A DNA stretch of 54,555 nucleotides from positions 1-54,555 of the forward strand of contig MWJO01000052.1 of the NCBI GenBank assembly GCA_002027195.1, written 5' to 3'. Origin of the DNA: Streptomyces sp. GKU 895 (GTDB lineage: Bacteria > Actinomycetota > Actinomycetes > Streptomycetales > Streptomycetaceae). Within the stretch, counting starts at the first letter, position 1. Each line of letters opens with the position of its first letter. Shown here one piece after another: positions 10,329-18,781 of this stretch. The translations under genes and the position numbers were made by a program. The notes below the pieces were generated by a model. The model had not been told where the DNA came from. It ran no database searches and was given only the letters and a program-made list of their open reading frames with translations.

Positions 10329-11492
10329 ATGACCCGCACCGAGGCCTCGATGGACGCCCTGCGGCAGACCGGGGACGAACTCGCGGACGCCACCGTCGCC
10401 ACGCTCTTCGAACGCGGCGAGGTGGGCACGTTCAACTCCCTGATGCGTTACGTCTCCACGGCCGGCGCTCCGCTGCCGGACGGGCTGCCCGAGGTCGCCC
10501 GCGAGTACCTCGACGCCACCCGCGTCCCGCCGGCCTGGGTGGACTGGTCGGAGATGGAGCGGGCCCGGCTGTTCTTCATCGACAACAACGTGCACATCTC
10601 CACGGCGCTGTCCTTCGCCTCCATGCCCGCCTGCTATGTCGTGCCGCATGTGGCGAGGCTGCTGTCGGCCACGCACGGCCTGAAGTACCCCGCCAAACGG
10701 ATGGCGGAGACGGGCCAGTTCACCGTCCGCCTCATGCAGCCCGACGCCTTCGAGGCGGGCAGCCGCTTCATCCCGGCCGCCCAGAAGGTCCGCCTGCTGC
10801 ACGCCTCCATCCGGCACCACCTGAGGCGCGAGAACCGCTGGGACGTCGACGCGTTGGGAGTGCCGATCTGTCAGGAGGACATGATCGGCGGCCAGATGTT
10901 CTTCTCCCTGCTCGTACTGGACAGCCTGCACCGCCTCGGCATCCACATGTCCCAGGAGGGCGCGGAAGCCTACTACTACGCGTGGCGGGTGGTGGGAGCG
11001 ATGCTCGGCGTGGATCAGGAGGCGGTCCCCAAGTCCCTTGAGGACGCCCGCCGGTTCCTCGACCTCTACATGATCCGGCACATGGGCCCGTCCGCGGAGG
11101 GCGCGCACCTGACCCGCCAACTCATCGACCTGTACGAGGAGATCGTCCCCGGCACGTTCTTCGACCCGATCGTCTCCGCGCTGATCCGCCATCTCATCGG
11201 CGACACCTGTGCCGACTGGCTGGAGGTGCCGCACACTCCGTGGGACACCGTGGTCAAGGCCGTACCCCGTCTCCTGGGCGTCCTGGAGTCGATCGAGGAC
11301 CGCTCCCCGCTCGGCGCCTGGGCCCTGGACCGCCTCGGCCACCTGACCACGGTCTTCGAACTCTCCTCCCTGACCCGCGGCCGGGTCATGCACTACGCCA
11401 TCCCCGAACACCTCAAGAAGGACTACGGCGTCTCGGGCACCATCCCCCGCACCCGGCGCTGGGTCCCGCCGGTCGGCGTGTCGGGCCGATGA
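10329..11492 (+). CDS. Lcp/MpaB-family haem oxygenase (DUF2236)
   Basis: 387 aa, with AAGGAG before ATG 10329. The family includes latex clearing protein, which cleaves polyisoprene double bonds with O2, and fungal MpaB, which trims a farnesyl chain. The core is recognisable: R124 and T128 (RMAET), then R155, H158 and R162 in VRLLHASIR. The spacing R-4-T-27-R-3-H-4-R matches the Arg164/Thr168/Arg195/His198/Arg202 set I recall for Streptomyces Lcp, where the His is the haem ligand. Unlike Lcp it has no Tat or Sec signal, so it should act inside the cell. It lies directly behind a polyprenyl synthase, pointing to an endogenous isoprenoid substrate (inference). Confidence 0.85.
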   Translation: MTRTEASMDALRQTGDELADATVATLFERGEVGTFNSLMRYVSTAGAPLPDGLPEVAREYLDATRVPPAWVDWSEMERARLFFIDNNVHISTALSFASMPACYVVPHVARLLSATHGLKYPAKRMAETGQFTVRLMQPDAFEAGSRFIPAAQKVRLLHASIRHHLRRENRWDVDALGVPICQEDMIGGQMFFSLLVLDSLHRLGIHMSQEGAEAYYYAWRVVGAMLGVDQEAVPKSLEDARRFLDLYMIRHMGPSAEGAHLTRQLIDLYEEIVPGTFFDPIVSALIRHLIGDTCADWLEVPHTPWDTVVKAVPRLLGVLESIEDRSPLGAWALDRLGHLTTVFELSSLTRGRVMHYAIPEHLKKDYGVSGTIPRTRRWVPPVGVSGR

Positions 11493-11565
11493 GTCTGCCG
11501 GTCGCCTGAAGTCTTCCGTTGGACAGCCCGCTCGCTCGGGGCCGCGCAGGGAGAGGAAGACCGGG

Positions 11566-12150
11566 ATGAACAGTCCGATTCGGCTGTACATGTCGATGTC
11601 GCTCGACGGCTTTGTCGCCGGCCCGGACGACCGGCCGGGGCAGGAGCTCGGCCGGGACGGTGGGCGGCTCTTCAACTGGCTCGACGACCGGAAGTCCGAC
11701 GGCCCGAGCGGCCAGGTCTACCGCGAGGCGCTGGCGACCGGCGCGGTGATCTCCGGCCGGCGCACCTTCGAACTCGCGGGGCGCTGGCAGGGCGACCACC
11801 ACGACGGCGTGCCGATCTTCGTCCTCACGCGCCAGGTGGCGGACGGGGACGTCCCACCCGGCCACGCCCGATTCGTCACCGATGTCGAGGACTGCGCGCG
11901 CGAGGCCCGCGCGGCCGCCGGGGGCCGGCCGGTCATGGTCCACGGGGCGGGCGCGGCGCAGGCACTGCTGCGCGCCGGACAGCTGGACGAGATGGAGATC
12001 CACCTGGTCCCGGTCCTCCTCGGGGAGGGGCGACGGCTGTTCGAGCACCTGGGCGGCGATCACATCGAACTCGACCTCGTCCGACGCCTCGACGACCGGG
12101 ACGTCACGCATCTGCGCTACCGGGTGCGGCGATCCGAGGAGGCCGCGTGA
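11566..12150 (+). CDS. Dihydrofolate-reductase / RibD C-terminal family protein
   Basis: 194 aa. The opening IRLYMSMSLDGFVAGPDD and later GAVISGRRTFE, VMVHGAGAAQALLRAGQLDEMEIHLVP and LGEGRRLFEHL are standard for the stand-alone RibD_C reductase-like family that uses NADPH. The physiological substrate is not known for this class. ATG 11566 follows GGGAGAGG. Its stop overlaps the next gene's GTG (GTGA), so it is coupled to a VOC protein. Confidence 0.88.
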   Translation: MNSPIRLYMSMSLDGFVAGPDDRPGQELGRDGGRLFNWLDDRKSDGPSGQVYREALATGAVISGRRTFELAGRWQGDHHDGVPIFVLTRQVADGDVPPGHARFVTDVEDCAREARAAAGGRPVMVHGAGAAQALLRAGQLDEMEIHLVPVLLGEGRRLFEHLGGDHIELDLVRRLDDRDVTHLRYRVRRSEEAA

Positions 12151-12560
12151 AGACGCTCTTCGTCTCCTACCGCGTCACCGACCTCGCCCGTTCGCTCGCG
12201 TTCTACACGGCCTTGGGCTATGCCGAACTGGGCCGGGTCGAACTCGGCGGCGGGGCTCGCCTCGTCCTCCTCAGCTTCCCCGGCGAACCGGCGGCGTCAC
12301 TGGAACTGGTCCACCGTCCCGACGCCGGGCCGGTTGACGTGGGCACCGGTTTCGACCACCTCGCGATCCAGGTGGACACGCTCGCCGCCACCTTGGACAC
12401 ACTGACCGAAGCAGGGCTGCGGCCCGGACCCCTCCAGTACCCGGGCGGCCCGCAGGGCCCGAAGGCCTCGTGGCTCACCGACCCGGACGGCTACCGGATC
12501 GAGCTGGTGGAGTGGCCGCCGGGACATCCCGACGGCATCACGGCGGCGGACTTCGCGTGA
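12147..12560 (+). CDS. VOC (glyoxalase-fold) protein
   Basis: 137 aa, a single vicinal-oxygen-chelate domain. Metal-ligand positions are visible at FDHLAIQV and at YRIELVEWPP, in the lactoylglutathione-lyase-like arrangement. It is translationally coupled to the reductase-like gene before it. Streptomyces use mycothiol, not glutathione, so a true glyoxalase I role is doubtful; detoxification of an aldehyde or antibiotic is possible but unproven. Confidence 0.85.
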   Translation: MKTLFVSYRVTDLARSLAFYTALGYAELGRVELGGGARLVLLSFPGEPAASLELVHRPDAGPVDVGTGFDHLAIQVDTLAATLDTLTEAGLRPGPLQYPGGPQGPKASWLTDPDGYRIELVEWPPGHPDGITAADFA

Positions 12561-12612
12561 GTACCGGAGTGCCGGCCCGGCGCTCCACGGCCGTCTCGGC
12601 AGCCCTCCCCAC

Positions 12613-13404
12613 TCAGCCGGGCTTGACCGCCCGCGTCGCAAAGTAGTGCGACATGTACGCAGCGGATGCGTTGGACTGGTGCGGCGCCTCCGCGAAGCCG
12701 GTGAGGACGAAGCCCGCGGCGAGCTGCCCGCCGATCTGGTCGGTGAGGGTGTGGCTGTACTCGAGGGCGGCGTCCGCGCCGAACTTCGCGGCGCGTTCCT
12801 CGGCGGTGTACTGCGTGACATCGCTGTAGGGCAGCTTGTGCACGACGATCAGCTCGCCACGCTCGTCGAGCGCCTCGTGGTCGAACAGGTACGCATCCGG
12901 GTTGATGAAGCCCGCGAGCAGGGTTCCGCCCGGTCGCAGGACGCGGAAGCACTCACGCCACACCGCCGCCAGCTCCGGGACGAACAGATTGGAGACCGGA
13001 TGGAACACGACGTCGAAGGCTGCGTCGCCGAAGGCGCTGAGGTCGCGCATGTCGCCGAGGACGGTGCGTAGCTCGAGTCCGTCGCGGGCCGCGACCATCT
13101 GGTCCTGGCCGAGCTGGCCGGGCGAGTTGTCGAAGACGGTGACCCGCGCCCCGGCAGCGGCGAGGATCGGCCCCTGCTGGCCGCCGCCGGAGGCCAGGCA
13201 CAACACGTCCTTGCCGGTCAGATCCGCCGGCAGCCAGGACCGGTCGACCGGCTCATGCCCGATGAGAACGATCGACCAGTCACCCCCGCGGGCCCGCTCG
13301 ACCTCCTCGGCGCTCACCGGCCTCGACCACTCGATGCCCTCTTGGACGTACTTGTCCCAGGCGGCCCGATTGTGGGCAGCCGGGTCGACCCCCATGTCCT
13401 GCAC
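12613..13404 (-). CDS. Class I SAM-dependent methyltransferase
   Basis: 263 aa. I chose GTG 13404 because AGGGAG lies six to seven bases upstream; ATG 13395 is internal. The SAM-binding motif I is VLCLASGGGQQGPILAAAGA, with acidic motif II at VFDNS and a post-motif FRVLRPGGTLLAGF. The N-terminus (HNRAAWDKYVQEGIEWSRPVS) is typical of this common actinobacterial family. The substrate cannot be predicted. It is convergent with the VOC gene and divergent from the MFS gene at 13626. Confidence 0.85.
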   Translation of the reverse strand: MQDMGVDPAAHNRAAWDKYVQEGIEWSRPVSAEEVERARGGDWSIVLIGHEPVDRSWLPADLTGKDVLCLASGGGQQGPILAAAGARVTVFDNSPGQLGQDQMVAARDGLELRTVLGDMRDLSAFGDAAFDVVFHPVSNLFVPELAAVWRECFRVLRPGGTLLAGFINPDAYLFDHEALDERGELIVVHKLPYSDVTQYTAEERAAKFGADAALEYSHTLTDQIGGQLAAGFVLTGFAEAPHQSNASAAYMSHYFATRAVKPG

Positions 13405-13590
13405 GTTCAACTCCCTGCTACGGCCGGGCGGACCCCTGCGCCACCGACTCTTCGGTACGCCAGCCAACACGATCACAGGGCGCGGCCTCAACGAAATTAC
13501 CGGGCCCCGAGGACCCATGGGCTGCTCACAGGGCGACGTACCGGCGCCCTGTCCGGACCACCGCCACCCACCCCGCTCACCCGAACGCCC

Positions 13591-13625
13591 TTGCCCACAA
13601 CCGAGCACACGCCTACCCTGATTTT
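13591..13625 (+). promoter_or_regulatory. SigA/HrdB-like promoter giving a leaderless mRNA
   Basis: TTGCCC (13591-13596), a 17-base spacer and TACCCT (13614-13619) match the Streptomyces vegetative pattern TTGNNN-N17-TANNNT. The expected transcription start falls at about 13626, which is the GTG start of the MFS gene, so the mRNA would be leaderless. No RBS is present, which agrees. Confidence 0.6.
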
Positions 13626-14836
13626 GTGCCGCCAATAAACAAACCCCGAACGCACAACGCCGTGCCGGGCCACACCCCCTCCGACCTCAGCCACCTCCGC
13701 ACCGCCCTCACCGTCTTCTTCGCCCTGGACGGCTTCATCTTCGCCGGCTGGGTCGTGCGCATCCCCGACATCAAGGAACAGACGAACGCCTCCGCCACCA
13801 CCCTCGGCCTCGCCCTCCTCGGCGTCTCCGCGGGCGCCGTCGTCACGATGATCCTCACCGGCCGCCTCTGCCGTCGCTACGGCAACCACCAGGTGACCGT
13901 CGTCTGCGCCGTCCTGCTCTGCCTCAGTGTCGCGCTCCCGCCCCTCACCCACTCCGCTCTCGCGCTGGGCGCCGTACTCCTGGTCTTCGGCAGCGCGTAC
14001 GGCGGGATCAACGTCGCCTTCAACAGCGCCGCGGTCGACCTGGTGCACACCCTGCGGCGCCCGATCATGCCCAGCTTCCACGCCGCCTTCAGCCTCGGTG
14101 GCATGGGCCGGCGCCGGACTCGGTGCGCTGGTCGCGGGCGCGCTCTCGCCCGCCCGGCACCTGCTCGGCCTCACCGCGCTCGGCCTCCTGGTCACCGCCG
14201 TCACCGGCCGCGTCCTCCTGCGCATCCCGCCCCCCCGCCCCACCCCAGGACACCCCCCAGACATCAACCCGAGCGCACCGGCCCCGCACCGGCACCCGCC
14301 CCCTCGTGCTGACCTTCGGACTGATCGCCCTCTGCACGGCCTACGGCGAGGGCGCCCTGGCCGACTGGAGCGCCCTGCATCTCAAACAGGACCTGGATGT
14401 CACCGCCGGCATGGCCGCCGCCGGTTACTCCTGCTTCGCCCTCGCCATGACCCTCGGCCGCCTCACCGGCACGCGGCTGCTCGAACGGCTCGGCCAGACA
14501 CGCACCCTCGTGGCCGGCGGGACCACCGCCGCGATCGGCATGCTGCTCGGCGCTCTCGCCCCCGCCCTGTGGATCGTGCTCGTCGGCTTCGTGATCACCG
14601 GGCTCGGGCTGGCCAACCTCTTCCCGGTCGCCATCGAACGCGCCGGCACGCTGGCCGGGCCCGACGGGGTGGCCATCGCCTCCACCCTCGGCTACGGCGG
14701 CATGCTCCTCGGGCCTCCCGCCATCGGCTTCATGGCCGACTGGTTCTCCCTGCCCCTCGCTCTCACGAGTGTGGCGGCGCTGGCCGCGACGGCAGCCGCC
14801 ATCGCGCTCCTCGCCCATCGCGCGACGCAGCGCTGA
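13626..14836 (+). CDS. MFS transporter, two frameshifts
   Basis: Major-facilitator permease of about 400 aa and 12 predicted helices. The N-terminal half (FFALDGFIFAGWVVRIPDIKEQ) ends in RRYGNHQV, the loop 2-3 region. An extra C at 14108-14109 breaks the frame after HAAFSLGGM. A second break lies in C-runs between about 14229 and 14275. With both corrected the frames give GLGALVAGALSP and then LVLTFGLIALCTAYGEGALADWSALHL. It resembles the FucP/YbjJ-like MFS group. The substrate is unknown. Both flanks keep normal codon bias, so sequence error is likelier than decay. Confidence 0.8.
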
Positions 14837-14856
14837 GCGCGTGACCGGGCGCCTTC

Positions 14857-14937
14857 GTCGATCCGTAGATCCGTCGATCCGTAAGACCCGCAGATCCGTC
14901 GATCCGTGGATCCGTGGAACCGTGGATCCGTGGACGA
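14857..14937 (+). repeat. Octamer tandem repeat GTNGATCC, about 9-10 units
   Basis: Successive units at 14857, 14865, 14873, a 9-base variant at 14881, then 14890, 14898, 14906, 14914, 14922 and a partial unit at 14930. Most read GTCGATCC, GTAGATCC or GTGGATCC. The tract fills much of the gap between the MFS stop (14836) and the next start (14979). It is non-coding and differs from the GC-skewed surroundings. Confidence 0.85.
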
Positions 14938-14978
14938 TCACCCTCATCCCCCGCCCTCGATACGACAGACTCACCCCC

Positions 14979-15761
14979 ATGGACACCTCCATCGACACCT
15001 CCTCGGACGCACCCCTGGACGCCCCTCTGGACACCGCCCAGTTCATCCGCATCCTCGACCGGGAGGGCCGTCTGCTCGCCGACGCCGCGGAGCGGGCCGG
15101 CACCGACGCCAAGGTGCCCACCTGCCCGCAGTGGCAGGTGCGGGACCTGGTGCGGCACACCGGCGCGGTGCACCGCTGGGCCACCGGATACGTCGCCGAG
15201 GGGCACCCGTCCCGCCGCCCCCTCGGCGACGCACCCGCCCTCGACGGCGCCGAGCTTCTGGCCTGGTTCCGGGAGGGCCACGCGCACCTCGTGCGCACCC
15301 TCGCCTCGGCCGCCCCCGACCTGGAGTGCTGGCATTTCCTGCCCGCCCCGTCCCCGCTCGCGTTCTGGGCCCGCAGGCAGGCGCACGAGACGAGCGTGCA
15401 CCGGTTCGACGCGGAGGCCGCCCGCGGTGGCACTCCGAGCGACCTGGACCCCCGGTTCGCGGCGGACGGCGTCGACGAACTGCTGCGCGGCTTCCACGCC
15501 CGCCCCAGGAGCCGGGTGCGCAGCGAGGAGCCGAGGGTGCTGCGGGTACGGGCGACGGACGTGGACGACGACGCCGTGTGGACCGTACGCCTGACGCAGG
15601 AGCCACCGGCGGCCGAGCGAGGCCGGACGGGGGACGCGGAGTGTGAGATCAGCGGGCCCGCGGCGCAGTTGTACTTGTCGCTGTGGAACCGGGTGCCGTT
15701 CCCGAGCGTGACCGGGGACGCCGCTCTCGCCGAGCTGTGGCGGAGGAGCTCGGCCGTGTGA
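14979..15761 (+). CDS. Maleylpyruvate isomerase family mycothiol-dependent enzyme
   Basis: 260 aa, a member of the MDMPI_N (DinB-like four-helix) family that uses mycothiol as cofactor in actinobacteria. Visible marks are CPQWQVRDLVRHTGAVHRWA near residue 48 and RRQAHETSVHRFDAEAA in the middle, supplying the His/Glu/His metal-site positions of the family, then the C-terminal MDMPI_C-like beta domain. ATG 14979 begins a Ser/Asp-rich leader (DTSIDTSSDAPLDAPLDT) that is longer than usual. The true reaction is not known for most members. The octamer repeat tract lies just upstream. Confidence 0.88.
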   Translation: MDTSIDTSSDAPLDAPLDTAQFIRILDREGRLLADAAERAGTDAKVPTCPQWQVRDLVRHTGAVHRWATGYVAEGHPSRRPLGDAPALDGAELLAWFREGHAHLVRTLASAAPDLECWHFLPAPSPLAFWARRQAHETSVHRFDAEAARGGTPSDLDPRFAADGVDELLRGFHARPRSRVRSEEPRVLRVRATDVDDDAVWTVRLTQEPPAAERGRTGDAECEISGPAAQLYLSLWNRVPFPSVTGDAALAELWRRSSAV

Positions 15762-15801
15762 CGCGAAGTCGCCTCCGGCTCAGCCCGAATGCCGTCGCGG
15801 C

Positions 15802-16197
15802 TCAGCCCGAGTTCAGCATCCGCGTCAACACCGCGCGCTGCACCGGCAGTACCTCGCCGTGCAGCGTGCGTCCCTTGTCCGTGAGGCCCACCCGGACGCC
15901 GCGCCGGTCCTCGGGGCACATGCCGCGCTCGACGAGCCCGTCCTTCTCCAGGCGGGCGATCAGCCGGGACAGCGCGCTCTGGCTGAGATGGATGCGGTCG
16001 GAGATCTCCTGGACGCGGTAGGAGCAGGCTCCGTCCTTCCCGCGCCCGTCGGCGAGTACGTCGAGGACCTCGAAGTCGCTGGCGCACAGGCCGTGTTGAT
16101 GAAGGGTGCGGTCGAGTTCGCACTGGGTGCGCGCATGCAGCGCCAGGATGTCCCGCCACTGCTCCACGAGTGCCTGCTCGGCCTTCTTCGCCGCCAT
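15802..16197 (-). CDS. MarR-family transcriptional regulator
   Basis: 131 aa. The winged-helix core is ISDRIHLSQSALSRLIARLEKDGLVERGMCPEDRRGVRVGLTDKGR, cited here in parts: recognition helix SQSALSRLIARLE, wing PEDRRGVRV. ATG 16197 starts MAAKKAEQAL. It faces the MFS gene at 16283 across 85 bases containing a large palindrome, the standard layout for a MarR repressor controlling itself and an efflux pump. The ligand is unknown. A 12-base direct repeat (GGCTCAGCCCGA at 15777 and 15799) overlaps its 3' end. Confidence 0.9.
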   Translation of the reverse strand: MAAKKAEQALVEQWRDILALHARTQCELDRTLHQHGLCASDFEVLDVLADGRGKDGACSYRVQEISDRIHLSQSALSRLIARLEKDGLVERGMCPEDRRGVRVGLTDKGRTLHGEVLPVQRAVLTRMLNSG

Positions 16198-16241
16198 GGG
16201 CGCACCGTAGCAGAGAACAAGAATTATTGCACCGTAATTAA

Positions 16242-16268
16242 ATGCGCTTGCATTCGATGCATACGCAT
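16242..16268 (+). promoter_or_regulatory. Nested palindrome, likely MarR operator
   Basis: Outer arms ATGCG (16242-16246) and CGCAT (16264-16268), and inner arms TGCAT (16249-16253) and ATGCA (16257-16261), share one centre at 16255. A second dyad, AATTA/TAATT, spans 16222-16239. The whole gap is AT-rich compared with the genome. The position suits repression of both the MFS gene and marR. Confidence 0.7.
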
Positions 16269-16282
16269 GTAGTGTCGTCGCC

Positions 16283-17770
16283 ATGACCTCTCCGCTCACC
16301 ACCCCCGCGTCCGAAGGACGCTGGACCCCCCGGCTGTGGGGCACCCTGCTGGTGCTCTGCGCCGCGATGTTCCTGGACGCGCTGGACGTGTCCATGGTCG
16401 GCGTCGCCCTGCCGTCCATCGGTGCCGACCTCGGCCTGTCCACCTCGACCCTGCAATGGATCGTCAGCGGCTACATCCTGGGGTACGGCGGTCTGCTGCT
16501 CCTCGGCGGCCGCGCCGCCGACCTGCTGGGCCGCCGCCAGGTCTTCCTGGTCGCCCTCGCCGTCTTCGCGCTCGCGTCGCTGCTCGGCGGGCTCGTCGAC
16601 TCCGGACCGCTGCTGATCGCCAGCCGCTTCGTCAAGGGCCTGAGCGCCGCGTTCACCGCACCCGCCGGCCTGTCCATCATCACCACGACCTTCGCCGAGG
16701 GCCCGCTGCGCAACCGCGCCCTGTCGATCTACACCACCTGCGGCGCCACCGGTTACTCGATGGGTCTGGTCTTCTCCGGCCTGCTGACGGAGGCCAGTTG
16801 GCGGTACACGATGCTGCTGCCCGCGCCCGTCGCGCTCATCGCCCTCGTCGTCGGTCTGAAGCTGCTGCCGCGCACCGAACGCGAGAAGAACAGCGGCGGC
16901 TACGACATCCCGGGCGCCGTTCTCGGCACCGCGTCGATGCTGCTGCTGGTGTTCACCGTCGTCCAGGCGGCCGACGTCGGCTGGGGCTCCGCCCGAACCG
17001 TCCTTTCCTTCCTGGCGGTTGCCGCTCTCCTCACCGCCTTCGTGGCCGTGGAACGACGCAGCGCCAGCCCGCTCGTCCGGCTCGGCGTCCTGCGCTCCGG
17101 CCCCCAAGTCCGGGCCCAGCTCGGTGCGTTGACCTTCCTCGGCAGCTACATCGGCTTCCAGTTCCTGGTCACGCTGTACATGCAGCAGCTGCTCGGCTGG
17201 TCGGCGCTGCACACGGCCCTGGCCTTCCTGCCGGCGGGCGCGCTCGTGGCGCTCTCCGCGACGAAGGTGGGCACGGTCATCGACCGCTTCGGCACCCCGC
17301 GGCTGATCGTGGTCGGCTTCGCGCTGATGGTCGTCGGCTATCTGCTGTTCCTGCGCATCGACCTCGACCCGGTCTACGCGTCGGTGATCCTGCCGACCAT
17401 GCTGCTCGTCGGCGCGGCCTTCGCACTGACCTTCCCCTCCCTCAACGTCCAGGCCACGAACGGCGTCGACGAACACGAGCAGGGCATGGTCTCCGGTCTG
17501 CTCAACACCTCGGTGCAGGTGGGCGGCGCACTGTTCCTGGCCGTGGTGACGGCGGTGCTGACGGCCAACGCCCCGGACGACCCCGCCGCTTCCCGGCAGG
17601 AGATCCTCGACGGGTATCTGCCCGGCCTGGTCGTGGTCACCGGCATCGCGGTCGCGGGCCTGCTGATCTCCCTCACGGGCCTGCGCGTCCGTCGCCCGCG
17701 GCAGCCGTCCGTGGTCGTCGCCAAGTCCCTCGCCCAGGAGGAGACGGAGCGCGTCGCCGTACGCGACTAG
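16283..17770 (+). CDS. MFS drug transporter, DHA2 (14-TMS) type
   Basis: 495 aa with 14 predicted membrane helices. Helix 1 carries LDALDVSMVGVALPSIGADLGLS, and LQWIVSGYILGYGGLLLLGG plus the loop GRAADLLGRRQVF are DHA2 signatures (motif A and the WVVTAYxL-like block). It is a proton-coupled multidrug exporter by family. It is probably derepressed by the ligand of the divergent MarR protein. A strong hairpin follows the stop. Confidence 0.93.
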   Translation: MTSPLTTPASEGRWTPRLWGTLLVLCAAMFLDALDVSMVGVALPSIGADLGLSTSTLQWIVSGYILGYGGLLLLGGRAADLLGRRQVFLVALAVFALASLLGGLVDSGPLLIASRFVKGLSAAFTAPAGLSIITTTFAEGPLRNRALSIYTTCGATGYSMGLVFSGLLTEASWRYTMLLPAPVALIALVVGLKLLPRTEREKNSGGYDIPGAVLGTASMLLLVFTVVQAADVGWGSARTVLSFLAVAALLTAFVAVERRSASPLVRLGVLRSGPQVRAQLGALTFLGSYIGFQFLVTLYMQQLLGWSALHTALAFLPAGALVALSATKVGTVIDRFGTPRLIVVGFALMVVGYLLFLRIDLDPVYASVILPTMLLVGAAFALTFPSLNVQATNGVDEHEQGMVSGLLNTSVQVGGALFLAVVTAVLTANAPDDPAASRQEILDGYLPGLVVVTGIAVAGLLISLTGLRVRRPRQPSVVVAKSLAQEETERVAVRD

Positions 17771-17786
17771 CCGTGCCTTTCCGAAC

Positions 17787-17822
17787 TGCGCCCGGCGGAG
17801 CCCGCTTGCTCCGCCGGGCGCA
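17787..17822 (+). terminator. Intrinsic terminator hairpin after MFS gene
   Basis: A perfect 14-bp GC-rich stem (17787-17800 with 17809-17822) and an 8-base loop. There is no T-run, which is usual for Streptomyces terminators. Confidence 0.8.
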
Positions 17823-17841
17823 CCCCTGTGAGACTCGTCGT

Positions 17842-18156
17842 ATGACCGCATACGGGGGACGGCCGGACCAGGCCAGGCGCGACGCGATCACCGTCGAGAT
17901 CGGATACGCCCTGTTCAGCGCGGCGTTCGCGGCGGTGGTGCTGTTCGGGGCGGTCGCGGGACCGGCGTTGCTCTTCGACCTGCCGGACACGCTGGAGAAG
18001 GCGCTGATCCGCCTCGGGCTCGGGATCGCTCCCGTGCTGTTCGCGGCCCGGGTCATCAGCGTGCTGCTCCGCTTCCGCGAGGACACCGCCCCGCCGCCCG
18101 ACGCACCGCAGACGACTCAGCCCAGCCAGCCCGGCCGCACCAACCCCGACTCGTAG
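17842..18156 (+). CDS. Small two-helix membrane protein, DUF6332-like
   Basis: 104 aa. ATG 17842 starts MTAYGGRPDQARRDAITVEIGYALFSAA in outline: a short polar head, two hydrophobic helices (ALFSAAFAAVVLFGAVAGPA and LIRLGLGIAPVLFAARVISV) and a Pro/Gln-rich tail. I think it is the small DUF6332 family of Streptomyces, from memory. Function unknown. Its last 40 bases overlap the 3' end of the response-regulator gene on the other strand. Confidence 0.7.
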   Translation: MTAYGGRPDQARRDAITVEIGYALFSAAFAAVVLFGAVAGPALLFDLPDTLEKALIRLGLGIAPVLFAARVISVLLRFREDTAPPPDAPQTTQPSQPGRTNPDS

Positions 18157-18781
18157 GCCAGCACCACGAGTTGGGCCCGGTCGCGGGCCCCCAACTTCAC
18201 CATCGTCCGACTGACGTGGGTCTTCGCGGTGAGCGGGCTGACCACCAGACGCCGGGCGATCTCCTCGTTGGACAGCCCGATACCGACGAGCGCCATCACC
18301 TCACGCTCCCGTTCCGTGAGCCCCGCCAGGGCGCCCTCGGCCGCGGGCTCCTTGGAACGCGCCGCGAACTCGGCGATCAGCCGCCGCGTCACCCCGGGCG
18401 ACAACAACGCATCGCCCTCCACCACCGCCCGTACGGCGCGCAGGAGTTCCTCCGGTTCGGTGTCCTTGACCAGAAAGCCGGAGCGCCCGAACGGATCGCC
18501 TCGAAGACGTACTCGTCGAGCTCGAAGGTCGTCAGCATGACCACCTTCACATCCGGCAGGCCGCCGTCGCCGGTGATCCCGCGGGTCGCCGCGAGGCCGT
18601 CCAGCACCGGCATGCGGATGTCCATCAGGACGACATCGGGGCGCAGTTCGCGAACCATCCGCAGCGCCTCCTCGCCGTCCGACGCCTCCCCGGCCACCTC
18701 GATGTCCGGCTGCGCGTCGAGCAGCGCGCGGAACCCGGCCCGTACGAGTGACTGGTCGTCGGCGAGCAGTACGCGGATCAC
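18117..18781 (-). CDS. NarL/LuxR-type response regulator, one frameshift
   Basis: About 220 aa. The receiver domain begins IRVLLADDQSLVRAGFRALL (acidic pair and first strand), has the phospho-Asp in VVLMDIRMPVLDG and the switch Thr in VVMLTTFE. The LuxR helix-turn-helix is LTEREREVMALVGIGLSNEEIA with SPLTAKTHVSR. A single-base loss near 18480-18492 splits it after AIRSG; the other frame resumes at SGFLVKDTEPEELL. GTG 18781 overlaps the kinase stop (GTGA), so the pair is one operon. Confidence 0.88.

Noticed and set aside
14857..14937. CRISPR-like array
   Set aside because: Units are 8 bases in direct contact, with no spacers and no cas genes.
16238..17851. 537-codon minus-strand open frame over the DHA2 transporter
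   Set aside because: Shadow of the sense gene: composition is Gly/Asp/Arg/Gln-rich and no domain is visible.
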